A stretch of DNA of 64,000 nucleotides, taken from Laetiporus sulphureus 93-53. Its lineage: Eukaryota; Basidiomycota; Agaricomycetes; Polyporales; Laetiporaceae. Shown here piece after piece: positions 33,421 through 45,023 of the stretch. The stretch is taken from positions 221,452 through 285,451 of the forward strand of contig NW_024468557.1 in assembly GCF_001632365.1 (NCBI RefSeq). The letters are read 5' to 3'. The notes under the pieces were generated by a model that ran no database searches, was not told the origin of the DNA, and saw only the letters and a list, made by a program, of their open reading frames with translations. Made by a program: the position numbers and the translations under genes. Position 1 is the first letter of the stretch. Each line of letters begins with the position of its first letter.

Positions 33421-34606
33421 TCACCGATAGAAGAGTTCAGCAATGACAGACGTCTTGCCAAAACTGCCTGCACCATCATTGCTCCCTTGTACCAGGTAAT
33501 CCACGCCTCTATGCACGACCTCCCGCACCTTCTCTTTCGAGCCCCATGGGATCCTCGGCGTCCACGTCACCAGATGTGCACCAACATGCACGACCGCCCT
33601 CCTCGCAACATCACCCATCATACTTCCCCCACGTGTCTCCCGATATGCCCGCAGAAACGACGTCAGCACGCTGTTCGCGGCATCCTCGCCAGCCGGCACG
33701 AACGTCGAGACGAGGTACAACTCGGCTGCGAACTGTCCGACGTCCAACCCAGCCAATCCCGTCTTTGCCAACTCCCAGTCGATCACGAAGAGGCGTTCCA
33801 CGCCTTCGACGCGTCCTTGATCGTCTCGCCGGGGGACGACGAGGACGTTCCCGGGCCAGAAATCGCCCATCGCGACCGTATCCCTCGTCGTGAGCATTGC
33901 ATCCTGTGTTTCCGCTGCGACTCTGGCCACCACGTCCAGCCGTTCCTGTTGGATTTCCAGGGGCGGGTCGGACAGCGTCGGCAGCGTGCCATCCGTCAGC
34001 GTGGCCATGAGCCGGCCGTATGTAGCGAAAGCGGAAAGTTTCTTGCCTTCTTCGTTTTTGGAAAAGAATGAACTGAACGCCTCGTCTTCGCTGCCTCGCC
34101 CATGCAGGCGTCCAAGGAACTCTCCCAGAGCACGCCCAATTTGCGCGGCAATCTGCGCAGGTGGCGGATCCTCCAGCAGCAACTGCTTGAGCGTGAGCGA
34201 CCCTTCTCCACAGTCGCTCATGACGATCACGTTGGCGGTGTCGTCGAAGAGGAACACCTCCGGGACCGTCACGAGCGAGTCAGTGGGTAAAATACTCTTC
34301 ATCTTCCTCAACGCCTCAACCTCGTATCTCTGGCACGAGCGTCATGAGGAGGCATTATTCGTACAGACGTCTTTAGCTGCATACCTGACGGTCGAGCGAG
34401 AATGCAAGCGTCAGGAGTGCCGCAACGTACGGCTTTGCATGCTTGAGGACAACTGTTGGGTATTCTCGGTACGGGGTGCGCAAGTGGAGCCTATATGCGT
34501 AGTTGCCAGAGCCTCCCGTCAAAGGCGCGACATGGTCACTAGTGAACTGCGTCTCTGCAACGTAGGCGAGGACACCGTCAATTGTTTCGAGATTGTCTGC
34601 AGGCAT
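33421..34606 (-). CDS. APH-fold small-molecule kinase
   Basis: Aminoglycoside-phosphotransferase-like (protein-kinase-fold) enzyme, 376 aa, two exons (34606-34385, 34329-33421). N-lobe: LTGGSGNYAYRLHL (nucleotide loop) and TVVLKHAKPYVA (Lys). C-lobe: MGDFWPGNVLVV, where the Asp is the probable catalytic base, and FVIDWELAKTG, with the metal-binding Asp. VLKHAKPYV resembles methylthioribose kinases, but the catalytic loop is GDFWPGN rather than the usual HGDLHxGS, so a different substrate is likely. Fungal genomes hold many such APH paralogues of unknown substrate. No signal peptide. Confidence 0.85.
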
Positions 34607-34905
34607 TCAGGAAGTCGCTGAATGGTACGCCTCGCCCAGTGCACCCCTTCCCCATATATGCGTGCGGCCCTTAGAACATCAGTCATGGCGTTCGGTACCG
34701 GGAACGTCACTTGTCGACATGACTCTTGCCGTTGAGCTGTAATCGGCAGCGGCAACTCAGAAGCGCACATACGAGACAGTAGGGAATGCCATCAGATGGT
34801 CGTCGGAAAGTACAACATTGTGATAACAGCTAGCGCTAACAGATGCGAGACACTCATAGAAATGCGTAATGACAGAACAGTAAACCTCCGCCGTCGAATA
34901 CCTTC

Positions 34906-37900
34906 TTATAGCTTGTCGTAGTACGTATCCAAGGGCGGAATTTCGGGCTGCACAGAATAGACATGAGCAAAATATATTAACACGAAGTAGGCGCAAACGA
35001 ACCTTGAGACCCTTGCGGACACGGATGCCCCTGACGATTTCCTCGATCTTGCTGCCCTTGTCAAGCGGAGCTGTGAAGAGACTTCAGTCACCACAATACG
35101 ATTTGGACATGACTGCAGATAGACCCACATCCGTTCAGCGTCTCCCAGTGGTCGAACACACTCTGGGGGAACGCCTGACCACCAGTCTGCGAGCGAAGCT
35201 CCCCATTGAAACCGAAGGACTCCCCGACGGGCAGGTATGCCTTGACCGTGAACATAGGCGTGCCGACACGCTGCTCCTCGGAGAACACCTGGCCACGACG
35301 CTTGTTGAGCACACTGTAGATACCGCCAATCGCATTCTCCGGGCACTGAATCTCAACTGATAGAAAAATCAGCTGTGCATGGATAGATGGAGCTAGGAAA
35401 AACACACCGAGATAGACAGGCTCCTGGAGACCGGGCGTGGCAAGCAAGCATGCGGCATAGCAGACGCGACGACACGTCGGAATGATCTGTCCTCCACCAC
35501 GGTGGATGGCATCCGTGTGGAGCTGTTCCCAACGAACGTCAGAATGAATTTCAGGTGCAGAAATGTCTGATACATACCGTCACATCAAGGATGTCGATGC
35601 GGACACCACGCATGTTCTCCTCAGCGCAGACACCCTCCTTCGTTGCCCACTGGAAGGCAGCAACACAAGAATCCTTGATTTCGTTGAGATACTGCACACC
35701 CTTCGTCACATCGACAAGGACGTTCGGACCAGTCGTGTCAGGACCGAAGCACCAGATCTTACGCGCGTCCGTGACGTCCCAACCGTACTCGTCCGCGAGG
35801 ATACGCGCGCGGATCTTGTAATCGTCACGCGAGTTGACCTTGCCGGACTCGATGGCGAGCGAGAGCTCCTCCTCAATCGGCATCGCCTTGGCGTAAAGAC
35901 GATTGTGCTTGTTCTGGGACTTAGAGAGCGCAACAATCGACGACTCGGCCTTGACAGTCTCACGATAAGGGACGACGGGGTCGGAGACCTTGAGAGGAAC
36001 ACCGGCATGGTCCTCTTGTAGATCCTAGCATGGCAGAATCAACGTCAATAACAGACCTCATGGCCTTGGAACATAATGCATACCTTCAAGCAAATCTCCA
36101 AGTGAAGCTCACCAGCACCAGCGACAATGTGCTCACCGTTCTCGGAGATCCACGCCTGGACACATGGGTCGGACTTCGAGAGACGCTTAAGACCCTCGAC
36201 CAGCTTGGGCAGATCTGCAGCATTCTTGACCTCGACGGCGACCTGCACAACAGGCGACACAGAGAACTTCATGACCCTCATGTTGTGCGCAGTCTCCGAC
36301 GACGTGAGGGTACCGCTCTTGAGCAGGAACTGGTCGATACCGACAAGACCAACGATGTTACCCGCCGGGCAGTCCTCGATGGGCTCGACATAACGGCCCA
36401 TCATCAAAATCGTGCGCTGCACAGACTTGATGAACAGGTCCTCCTTCTTGCCCGGGACATAATTCGGGCCCTGGATACGGATCTTCGGGCCAGCACGAAC
36501 GGTACCGGAGAAGACACGACCGAAGGCGTAGAAACGTCCCTTATCGGAGGTCGGCACCATCTTGGAGACGTAGAGCACCAGGGGTCCCTTGGGATCACAG
36601 TCACGAATACCGATGGCAGACTCGTCATCCATTGGACCCTCGTAGAGAGTCTCAACACGGTAGCGCTGAGCAGTCTTAGGGGAGGGAAGGTTGATGACAA
36701 TCATCTCCAGGAGAGAGTCACCGGCGGGCAAGAATTTGCGCATGACTACTTTCAAGAGAGCCTTGCCCTCGAGCTCACGCTCAGCCGGAACAAGCTTGAC
36801 GTCGAGCTTCTCGAGCATGGGGTCGATCGCGTCGTTCTTGAAGTTCATGACGGCATCGAAGACTTTGAAGATGGGGTCGAGGACGAACATGTTAAATGCG
36901 CGCTCGAGAGGTTTGCCGTCCGCGTCAGTGCCCTTGGACGTCCACTTGCGCGTCGTCGGGTTGAAGTAGTTGTCGCCCCAAAGCTTGGCCATCATCTTCT
37001 CCTTGTCAACTCCGAACTTCTTCGCGTACCTGCTCGCGAACTGGCGGAGGGTGAAACCCCATCCGTGCAGACCGGAACCGAAGGCGACGGTGCCCTTCTC
37101 GGGGTAGACCTGGACGTCACCCAGCGCAACGTCGTGGTATGTCGAAATGATGACGTTCACGTTCTCAATCGTACGACGGAACGACTGATACAGCTCCTCC
37201 TTGTCAACCTGCAGCTCGAGCAGAGCACGGTCAACCTTGTTGACGATGACGACGGGCTTGATACGCTCAGTCAGGGCTTGACGAAGCACAGTTTCGGTCT
37301 GCACGCAGACACCCTCAACACAATCGACGACAACAAGGGCACCATCCGTGACACGGAGCGCTGCTGTGACTTCCGACGAGAAGTCAACGTGGCCCGGAGA
37401 ATCGATCAAATTGATCAAGAACTCGCTGCCTGGAGATATTTGTCAGGAACACGAGGCCACCGACGCACAGCAGGCAGCACATACCCTCGGTCTGCTGCTT
37501 GATCGCGCTCAACTCCTCCTTGTCGACCTCGAAATACATGGAGATGGCGGTCGACTTTATAGTGATGCCACGCTCCTTTTCGTCCGGTCGTGTATCCGTG
37601 AAACGCGTTTCGCCGGCTTTCGCACTGGCAATGATACCAGCTTTGGAGACCAGCGAATCCGTGAGAGTGGACTTTCCGTGGTCGACTGCGCGAAACCTTT
37701 TGATAAACAACAAGACTAGAGCAAGGAAGCCAGTAACGAGACTTACCATGAGCAATAACGCTCATGTTACGGATATTGGTGGGCTTGTCCATGAGAGCCC
37801 GAATCTGGTCTGCTCAACCTCAGAATTGCCCGTTCAACCGAAAAGGCTTTCATCACTCACCGACGGTGAAGTTACTGTCATTGCGTAGAAAATGATGTAA

Positions 37901-37948
37901 ACACTAAGGAAATTGCAGGGAGATTGTAGAAGGCCAAACTTACACCAT
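34906..37948 (-). CDS. EFT1: Translation elongation factor 2 (eEF2)
   Basis: GTPase driving ribosomal translocation, 842 aa, the same length as the yeast protein. Ten exons in transcript order: 37948-37944, 37874-37861, 37809-37747, 37685-37485, 37429-36084, 36024-35578, 35522-35408, 35356-35129, 35070-35003 and 34947-34906. G-domain motifs: [10 protein letters not shown] (split by an intron), [25 protein letters not shown]. The diphthamide loop is partly seen as [16 protein letters not shown]. The C-terminus [14 protein letters not shown] is a hallmark. The first coding exon is 5 nt (ATG GT) and the second 14 nt, together encoding MVNFTVD. Codon use is strongly biased, as expected for a highly expressed gene, and this leaves a long stop-free frame on the other strand. 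Confidence 0.98.
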
Positions 37949-38488
37949 TGTCACTAGTTTTTACAGGCGAGCAGAAAGAGAAAAAGTTGGGGTGGCGACG
38001 TCCTCTGAAGGATCGCCTGGGATCAAGGAGGGGTATTGAGTCGACGCGAGGAAAGGGATGGCGCAAAACTCGATAGAGCAGCAAACTTTTGCGAAGGGGT
38101 GAAGGGCCTGCTTATCGATTGCTTTAGGGCAGGCACCAAGGGGTCCAGCGCTAAGACTGTTCACGTGCCCCGACCACACCATGGCTGCGTCCCACCGGTG
38201 GCGACGTCTAAGCTCTCCTGCTTGTCTTCATTGTCCGCACCAATCACCGCATATTGGGTCTTGAGCACATAATCATACGCTCTGAAAAACTCTACTCTGC
38301 AGTCTGGATATTTAAAGATGCTGATGTCATCGTCAGAAGCTCGTTTGCATGAGCGCTGAGAGCGAGCCGTTCGCATCCGACATGACTCTCTTCGAATGGC
38401 TGTTGAGAAAGTGTTGCTGACGGACAGAAACAGACGCTCGACTGTGTTGACCCAGGCAAGCGCGGCGCCGCACAATAAACAGTTGCAT
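37949..38488. other. Divergent intergenic region, eEF2 / GNAT
   Basis: 540 bp holding the promoters of eEF2 (-) and the acetyltransferase (+). No gene; no certain TATA box, though an AT-rich TATTTAAAG lies near 38308-38316. Confidence 0.45.
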
Positions 38489-39303
38489 ATGACTGGCTCA
38501 GTCCAACAGAGAATGTATCATCCACAGCTATACCCCTTGCAAGTTAATCCTGCCACCGGAGAACTGTACTTGCGTCTGTCTAGTCCTCTGGATAATATCA
38601 TCCTCACATCCCCTCGTACAAGTGATGCAGCCTCTATCGTCTCTATTTTGAACGACCCCAAGGTATGCAGGTGGTTAGAGGGACCCCCATACCCGTATCT
38701 CCCTTCACATGCGGAGAGCTGGATCTCTATGGTAAAGGAGGAGTCCGATGTCATCCTGCGGGAGTTGGAGCAGGCTAACAAAGACGCGCCTGGAGAACCA
38801 CTGAAACGCGTCCGAGCTTGTCCAGTGCGGATCATTCGGGAAGTCCAAGAGGACGGGACAGATGTCTTCTTAGGAGATATATGCCTACGAAGGTGCGCCT
38901 TCCAGTACGAGGAGCTGGACGAACAGCGGCGTTTATCAGAAGAGAATGCGTCGCGCGAAGTGGGAGACCCGAACCTCGTATGGTGTGTGGGAGGTATGTG
39001 CTATGTTTGCAAATATCATCCGGTATGAGCATGGAGCTTGATCGAGTTCTATGGGCTTTAGACTATCTCGCAAGCTCACATCATGGCCGAGGCATCATGA
39101 GTGCGGCCTTCCGAACTTTAATGGAGGCATGGGCGATTCCACGAATGGATGTGCGCCACATCCGCGTGGAGGCGTTCAAAGGCAACGTTGGAAGCGTCCG
39201 TGTGTTTGAAAAGTTTGGATTCAGACTCGAGAAGACGGTGGAGAGGGTCGAAGTAAATAACACTACCCATGGGTCACATATTTTATTGTGGGATCTCGAT
39301 TGA
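38489..39303 (+). CDS. GNAT-family N-acetyltransferase (RimJ/RimL-like)
   Basis: 248 aa, exons 38489-38993 and 39062-39303; a second Met at 38513 is also possible. LYLRLSSPLDNIILTSPRTSD and SIVSILNDPKVCRWLEGPPYPY are the N-terminal strand and helix of RimJ/RimL-type enzymes. The acetyl-CoA loop is HHGRGIMSAAFRTL, followed by DVRHIRVEAFKGNVGSVRVFEKFGF (motif B, typical ending). WCVGGDYLASSHHG is joined across the intron. Substrate unknown; many fungal homologues act on small amines or protein N-termini. Confidence 0.88.
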
Positions 39304-39559
39304 ACTTGTGTACCTTGCTATGTCCACAATGAAAGTGAATGGGAGATCCGCTGGTCATGCACATACACTTTGAAAGTGCTCCTGCTGTGCGTGTGAGCTC
39401 TGAGAACGATGCTTAGAAGCAGCCGAGCGCTTAGGGGACTCTTAACCGCACTGCGACGCACCGCCCCCTTGGCATCGACTCCTTCGGACAGCCTCAGGCC
39501 TGCGCAGTCGTCACAAAAAGCTGTCGTTGAGTGTCCGGTACACCTCAACGTAGTCCACG

Positions 39560-41309
39560 ATGGGCATTGTTCGACCTGCGACGCCAGGCTTCCTCGTAAC
39601 ACTCGCCGCCACGGTCCTGCTCGCTCTCGTCACGTTCTCTGTCCCTTATCTGAAATCGATCTATTTCCTGAAAGCAACCATTGCTGTGAGCAGCAGTAAT
39701 GAGACGTTCACCTTTGGCACACTAGGATACTGCTTGGAGCAGTCCAACGGCACGACATGCTCAAGTCCGCATGTGGGCTACTCACTCGGTGAGCCGCAGG
39801 CACGTTCCGCGTTCACAGATGCCTCATTAATAGGCCGTCAGATGTGAACGAGCTTCTCGGTGACGACACCGTCGTCCAGATACCGAACGTGCTCGTCAAA
39901 TGGATCACCTACGCCCTCGTACTACACATCGTCGGCCTTATACTCGCAGCTCTGTCTGCCATCTTCGGTCTTCTCGCCCATGTCCGCGAGATGTCCATGG
40001 CATACTGCAGCTCCTTCGTTTCCGGCTTCGCCGCCTCCGTCTCGCTCGTCGCGTTCATCTTCGATCTTGTCCTCTTCTTCGTGACCAAATCACGCATCAA
40101 AGACGAGGGCGGATCTGCCAGTCTTGGAAACGCAGTCTGGCTTACGCTCGTCGCCTGGTTGTTGCTCTTCTTCGCCGGATGCTTCTATGGGATTGGGCGC
40201 TACTGCATTAAACGCCGTCCAGGCAGGTTCGGCAGGAACACGCCCTCTGCTGACGACCGCTATGCAGAGCAGATGCATCTCGATGCCGTCAAGGCCGAAT
40301 CCGACCGCAAAGCACGCCAGAGACAGAAGGAAGGCGGGCTCCCTGCATTCCAAGAATATGAGCAGATGCAGCCGCTGGCCAAGACACCATCAGAGGAGTA
40401 TATTGACGACGGCGACAAGATCGTGCCCTTGTCGGACGCGCAAAATGCCGGCGTGGGGACGTACAGCGGGCGGCAGCGCACTCAATATCCTGGAGGCTAT
40501 TCGCAAGCGCCGGAGGGCACTCGCGCTGTTGATGCGTACTACAATCCCGCCGTAACATCGCCCGCGCAGTCCAGCATCTACCCGCCCCAGTCCCCGCCTC
40601 AACCGCAGAGGCAGGCCAGTGGACACTCACAGGGACCTTCCGGATATGCTGCATCAACGTACGGCAATACGGCTGCTGATGCAGCAAGATACGGGTATGG
40701 TCATGCTCAGCAGCCGACAACGGCTACGACGAACTACGGGCACACAGCGGGTGGTTCCTCTTGTATGTTCTCTTCTTTCTCGGAACGGTTTGCGTGACTG
40801 ACATACCCGTTACAGACTATAACCAACCAGCGAGCCAGCATCAGAATTTTTCGGTGCCTCGCGCAGCCGCAAACGATGCGCCGAGCGCACAACCATTCAA
40901 CCCCAACATCTACAATAGCACTGCGTACATGCACGGTGCCGCCCCGTCTTCCACCGCTGCAGCAGCTGCAGCAGCGGCCACCACGAGTCCGTACTACTCA
41001 CGCTCCGCAACCGCGCAGCCCGATCGCAGCTACACGCTTGGCGGTGGTGCATATGGCACCGCCGCCTCTGATGCAGCCTACTTCAACCCGTACGCGCAAG
41101 GATCGTCATCGCAGCACACGACACCATCTCCCGCGCCGATCAACACGCGACAGCCGACAATGCGGGGCCCGCGGTCGCCCCCGCAGCTGGTGGAGTCGCC
41201 GGTGGAGAGCATGCCTCAGCCCGCGCAGCCGCAGTACAGCGATAGCCCGCCAATGTATGACGCTGCGACGGCGCAGCCACCGGGAATGTGGTCCACGAAG
41301 CATTCATAA
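39560..41309 (+). CDS. pH-response regulator PalI/Rim9
   Basis: SUR7/PalI-family plasma-membrane protein of the Rim101/PacC alkaline-pH pathway, thought to help the sensor PalH/Rim21 reach the membrane. 547 aa, exons 39560-39788, 39842-40762 and 40816-41309. Four membrane segments: GFLVTLAATVLLALVTFSVPY, ITYALVLHIVGLILAALSAIF, VSGFAASVSLVAFIFDLVLFF and VWLTLVAWLLLFFAGCFYGIG. The loop after TM1 has the family's GTLGYC motif, with Cys at ~68 and ~76. The cytosolic tail (about 330 aa) is Gln/Ser/Tyr/Pro-rich with poly-Ala (STAAAAAAAATTS), as in filamentous fungal PalI. Confidence 0.9.
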
Positions 41310-41686
41310 ATTCGTTGCCATGTCTTTTGTCACACTATTTTCGGCCTCGGTCACATTGGACTTTCGTACGCATAATTGCCCTTCAGATAGGCGCTTCGAC
41401 GTTCGTAACTTAATGCCTCATTTTGTACGCCTGTGTGCGAATTTGGTGCTGCTGACAGCTGGATATCCGGGGGAGCCTTGTATGTTAAAGGAGTTGCATC
41501 ACAATGGACTCATGAAGTCTCTTCCGTGTCGATAAGGCAAGCTTCAGGACAGACAGGTGGTAGATGGTTGGGTTATACGCTCAACACGGCGCTGTACATT
41601 TTGGCTCACTACATTTTCCGTCTTTTTCATCTCTCATGCCCTTTTTTCACTCCAGGCATATCTTGAAGGATCTGTCCTTCCTACTC
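41310..41686. other. Convergent 3' regions
   Basis: 377 bp between PalI/Rim9 (+) and the agmatinase (-) stop codons; T-rich, no gene. Confidence 0.45.
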
Positions 41687-43342
41687 TCACAATTCATCTC
41701 TCACTGCAGCGGAGAATTTTGGCGTTTTGGGAGGTTCTTGAGTGAGGAACATGGAGAGGAAGTCATGGACGATGTCAGCCGCTGCAATGCCGGTGATCTC
41801 CGCTGCGAAGAGTTAGCATCTGTCTAATCAAGCAAAGGCAAACACACCATTATCGTACGCAGGAGCAACCTCGACGATGTCCGCGCCTCTGTAAGACGAG
41901 TGTCATTGTTTGTCTACCACAGCATGAGAAGCCTTACTCACACGAAGTTAAGCCCAGCAAGACCACGGATAATGCGCTTCACTTCACGCGTGGTCCAGCC
42001 TCCAGCCTCGGGCGTGCCAGCTGCACGAACGGACTCAGATCCTAAACTGCATCATGACAAACGAGGCATGGCTTACTCGCAGGAGCCAAACCAGGATCTG
42101 TTCAAAAAAAGGCCTTCAACGCTAACGCTGATGGCTATGAACGCATAGATGGCACACCTATGACATCGATGTCGAGACTGCGCAGCAATCAGTAAGCGTA
42201 GAAGATACATCAAGCAAAGTAGAGGATGCACCTCAAGTATACGGGTGAGCTACCGACGCGTTTGCGAATACGCTTGATGATCTCGGTAACACCTAGATCA
42301 TCAATGTCATCAGTCGAGATCAGCTGGAAGCCGACTGTTTGGTCGTTCTCTATATCGCCTATGCCCTGCAACACAGTCCCGTCGGTCAGCTCCGTGAAAG
42401 GCTCGACGTACAAAATGAATAACATACGGCGAGCTTGCAACGGATGCCAGCATGGATGCTCGTGTTGGTCATCAAGCCTTCTTCCTGAGCGAGGTAGAAA
42501 AAGGTGCCGTGAGTTACTCGTGACTGCTCTGTGCTCGTCCCCGGGTATGCAGCCCAAGTATCCAAGTGAGCATCGAAATGGATAACAGAGATCGGTCCGT
42601 AGACTTTGTGAAGTGAGCGGAGGATCGGGAGAACGATGGTATGGTCGCCGCCGAGACTGGTGCCGCCTCTGTGAGACCATGCTTGTGCGACCATGGGCAG
42701 ATCGCTTACGTGATAATTCGGGGGTGCTCCTGGCCGTCCTTTGCGAAGTCGCGAACAACAGCGGGGCTATCAGTCAAACCCTTGGTGACGACTGGTCGGG
42801 CGAGCAGGCTGGAGTAGGCGACCTCCATTTGGTCGACAGCCAGTGCATTGTCGAATGGGCTGACTGGCACCTGTCTAGGAGCTTGACGAGCTTCTCCTGC
42901 GAGCAGGCAGCACTACACTTACATCACCACAATCAATGATCTTTGAACCCAGTTCGTACGGGTTCACCCTCCAGGCTAAGGTGTATCCTCGCGTCTCCCT
43001 TTGCCTTCTGCTGCCAGAACGAATAGCGTATGGACCAAAGCGCGCACCAGGACGATACGTAACTGCAGTGTCGAAGGGCATGCCCAAAAGCGCTATGTCA
43101 AACTCGGTCGCGGTATCTTCCAAACAGCGACTGTATGGCAGATGAGCGAACGCCAAAGGGCCAGAGAAGCCCTGATCAATCTGTTTCCCATATTTCTTGA
43201 GCCATGCATCTGCATCTGCGTAATCGTAGCCGTCGACCGTCGATGCGAACTGCTCTAAGGGAATCTGGCGCTCATGCTCATGGCCGCAGACCGAGAGGGC
43301 GAGCACGGCGAGAGAAATGAGGCAAGAGAACGACTTCAACAT
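41687..43342 (-). CDS. Secreted agmatinase/ureohydrolase
   Basis: Mn-dependent ureohydrolase of the arginase/agmatinase family, likely hydrolysing agmatine to putrescine and urea. N-terminus MLKSFSCLISLAVLALSVCG is a signal peptide, so the enzyme enters the secretory path, a form common in basidiomycetes. Metal-binding motifs: TLGGDHTIVLP, HFDAHLDTW and SLDIDVIDPGLAP. GMPFDTAVTYRPGARFGP and GTPEAGGWTTREV are conserved family blocks. About nine exons; SLDIDVI sits on a very small exon near 42162-42181. End: FSAAVRDEL. Substrate among ureohydrolases is inferred from GMPFD and GTPEAGG. Confidence 0.9.
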
Positions 43343-43691
43343 GCTGGCAATGTCCAGAGAGAGGCTGATAAGGAGCTTGAACTTTTATAGTTGGCATTGG
43401 CTCCTCGATCAGCCGAGACGCGTAGACAATGACTCGCGCATTGATAAGTGAGACGCGTCGAAGCGCGGATGGCCGAGACGCGGGAAACGCGATAGTCACG
43501 GTTCACGTGATCGTTCTTCCTCGGACAGACCTCAATGCAACGAAGTAAAGACAAGATCTCGGCCGCAGCAATGAAGAAGTATTTATGCAACTAATATACA
43601 AAGACAGGACTTCCATCATCTCAGAGGCCACGACACCGTATTCAGAAAGCAAAGTCCAGAAACGTATCGCAGAAAAAGGACGCACTTTGTG
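43343..43691. other. Intergenic, agmatinase promoter
   Basis: 349 bp; contains the agmatinase TATA box and several GAGACGCG-like repeats (43413, 43448, 43473), which may be regulatory. No gene. Confidence 0.4.
43384..43389 (-). promoter_or_regulatory. TATA box of the agmatinase gene
   Basis: TATAAAAG read on the minus strand, about 42 nt before the ATG at 43342, implying a very short 5' UTR. Confidence 0.5.
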
Positions 43692-44729
43692 CTATAAGGT
43701 GCTAGTGTGATTCTTGGATAACCTTATGGGAGTCACGATCCACCGCCTCCTCAGCTTGGCCTTCTCGCTCGCTGCATCCAGTTCCTCCTTCGCGAGCGTG
43801 AGGACGCGCACCTCTCGTCGTTTCTCGGGGGAGTCGTCCACCTCGCCCTCCTCCGTGCGGTCTTGCTCCAAAATCTCGTCCTCCCTCAGGTCGATATCTC
43901 CACTGGAGAAAACGTTCTCCGGGGTTGCGCCGGACCGCGTCTTCCCAAACGACCCGAAGAAGGTAAGAGGAGAGGCGATGGCATTCGTGAACATCTCAGA
44001 AGCGTCATCAACCACGGTGCGAGGCTTGCGGGCTGGTATAGAACTGAGGAGATAGACTTTCTCCTTCCACGCATCCACAGATGTTCTTCTGACAGATTTA
44101 CTTGTAGATGTTGTGTTGGATGGGTCCATTGCAAATGTCACGTTGATGTTATGAGTCTGCCGGTCATGGGAGAAGCGTGGCAGAGGGTGGGAGTATGAGT
44201 TCGGAAAGGGGTGCACGACCGGTCTGCGGTGCCGCACGACCAATCGCCCATCTGCGTATCACCTCAATCGCTCGCGACTGCGTGTCTCTAGAGTGTAAAT
44301 TGTGATAAAGCTCACCTTCGACATCGATAGCATGTCCGGAGCTCCTCGAGCAGAGGGCGCCAGATGTGTCTATGAAGAAGACCTGGTCGCTATGAGTATT
44401 GACTACATTGATATGCATTACGTTCTAAAATACACACCTGATTATCGCAGTCGGGCTTTCTCATACCTTCCATGCGTTGACAATCAGCTGCTGGCTGCCA
44501 TATTATGGTCGATGTACTCACTTTCTACGAGGGAGGTCTCCGTCTCCGTGTACAATATGACGTTAGTCCCATCTTCAACCCAGCTCATCTCGACGTCCAT
44601 CACGCGGTTGGTAGCCGCAGAGCGAATGATAAAGTAGCCAGCGGGAAAGCCATAGGTATGCAGGTCGGCGTCCATTGGTGCTATCTGCGAGTTGGCCGCT
44701 GCTTCCGCAGGGGTCAGCTGCATGCTCAC
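43692..44729 (-). CDS. Ricin-B-fold lectin-like protein with novel C-terminal half
   Basis: 287 aa, exons (transcript order) 44729-44522, 44466-44438, 44382-44316 and 44251-43692; the first three exons are short, the last long, and all keep phase. Residues ~22-140 resemble a beta-trefoil (ricin-B) module: GYFIIRSAATNRVMDVE, then DNQVFFIDTSGALCSRSSGHAIDVE, then DGRLVVRHRRPVVHPFPNSYSHPLPRF. The HPxPNSxSHPLPRF block is distinctive. The C-terminal ~150 residues (WKEKVYLLSSIPARKPR, SPLTFFGSFGKTRSG, and a charged EE/KK end) match nothing I know. No signal peptide. Other basidiomycetes appear to have this family, but role and sugar ligand are unknown. It is not a recognised toxin: no catalytic chain is present. 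Confidence 0.75.
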
Positions 44730-45023
44730 GATTGAAATATCGGGAAATTCCAGGAGGCTATGTCACTGTATGCACACGAGCACCCGCTTGACGAGTCGGA
44801 AGGACGATGATGGAGGACCAAGCGAGGACCAAGCGCCGCTTTTTCCATGCGGCATGCACAGCAATACGCTGTTAGCGGCGGTCTAGCTAACAGTGGCCGG
44901 CGCTAATAAGGTGGATCCGTACACGCCGGCCGATGATATTCAAGTAGAGATACTTATAAGGTGAATCCAGCAGCTACAGAATACAAGCTAGCACAAGCAC
45001 ACATAGAACGGTACATATCAGTC

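Noticed and set aside
36030..37502. 490-codon open frame on the plus strand
   Set aside because: It is antisense to eEF2 exon 5. Strong codon bias in eEF2 removes stops from the opposite strand; the product has no family features.
43692..44129. Separate 145-aa gene starting at MDPSNTT
   Set aside because: The open frame continues upstream to an acceptor at 44252, joining in phase to the ricin-B-fold exons; treated as one gene.
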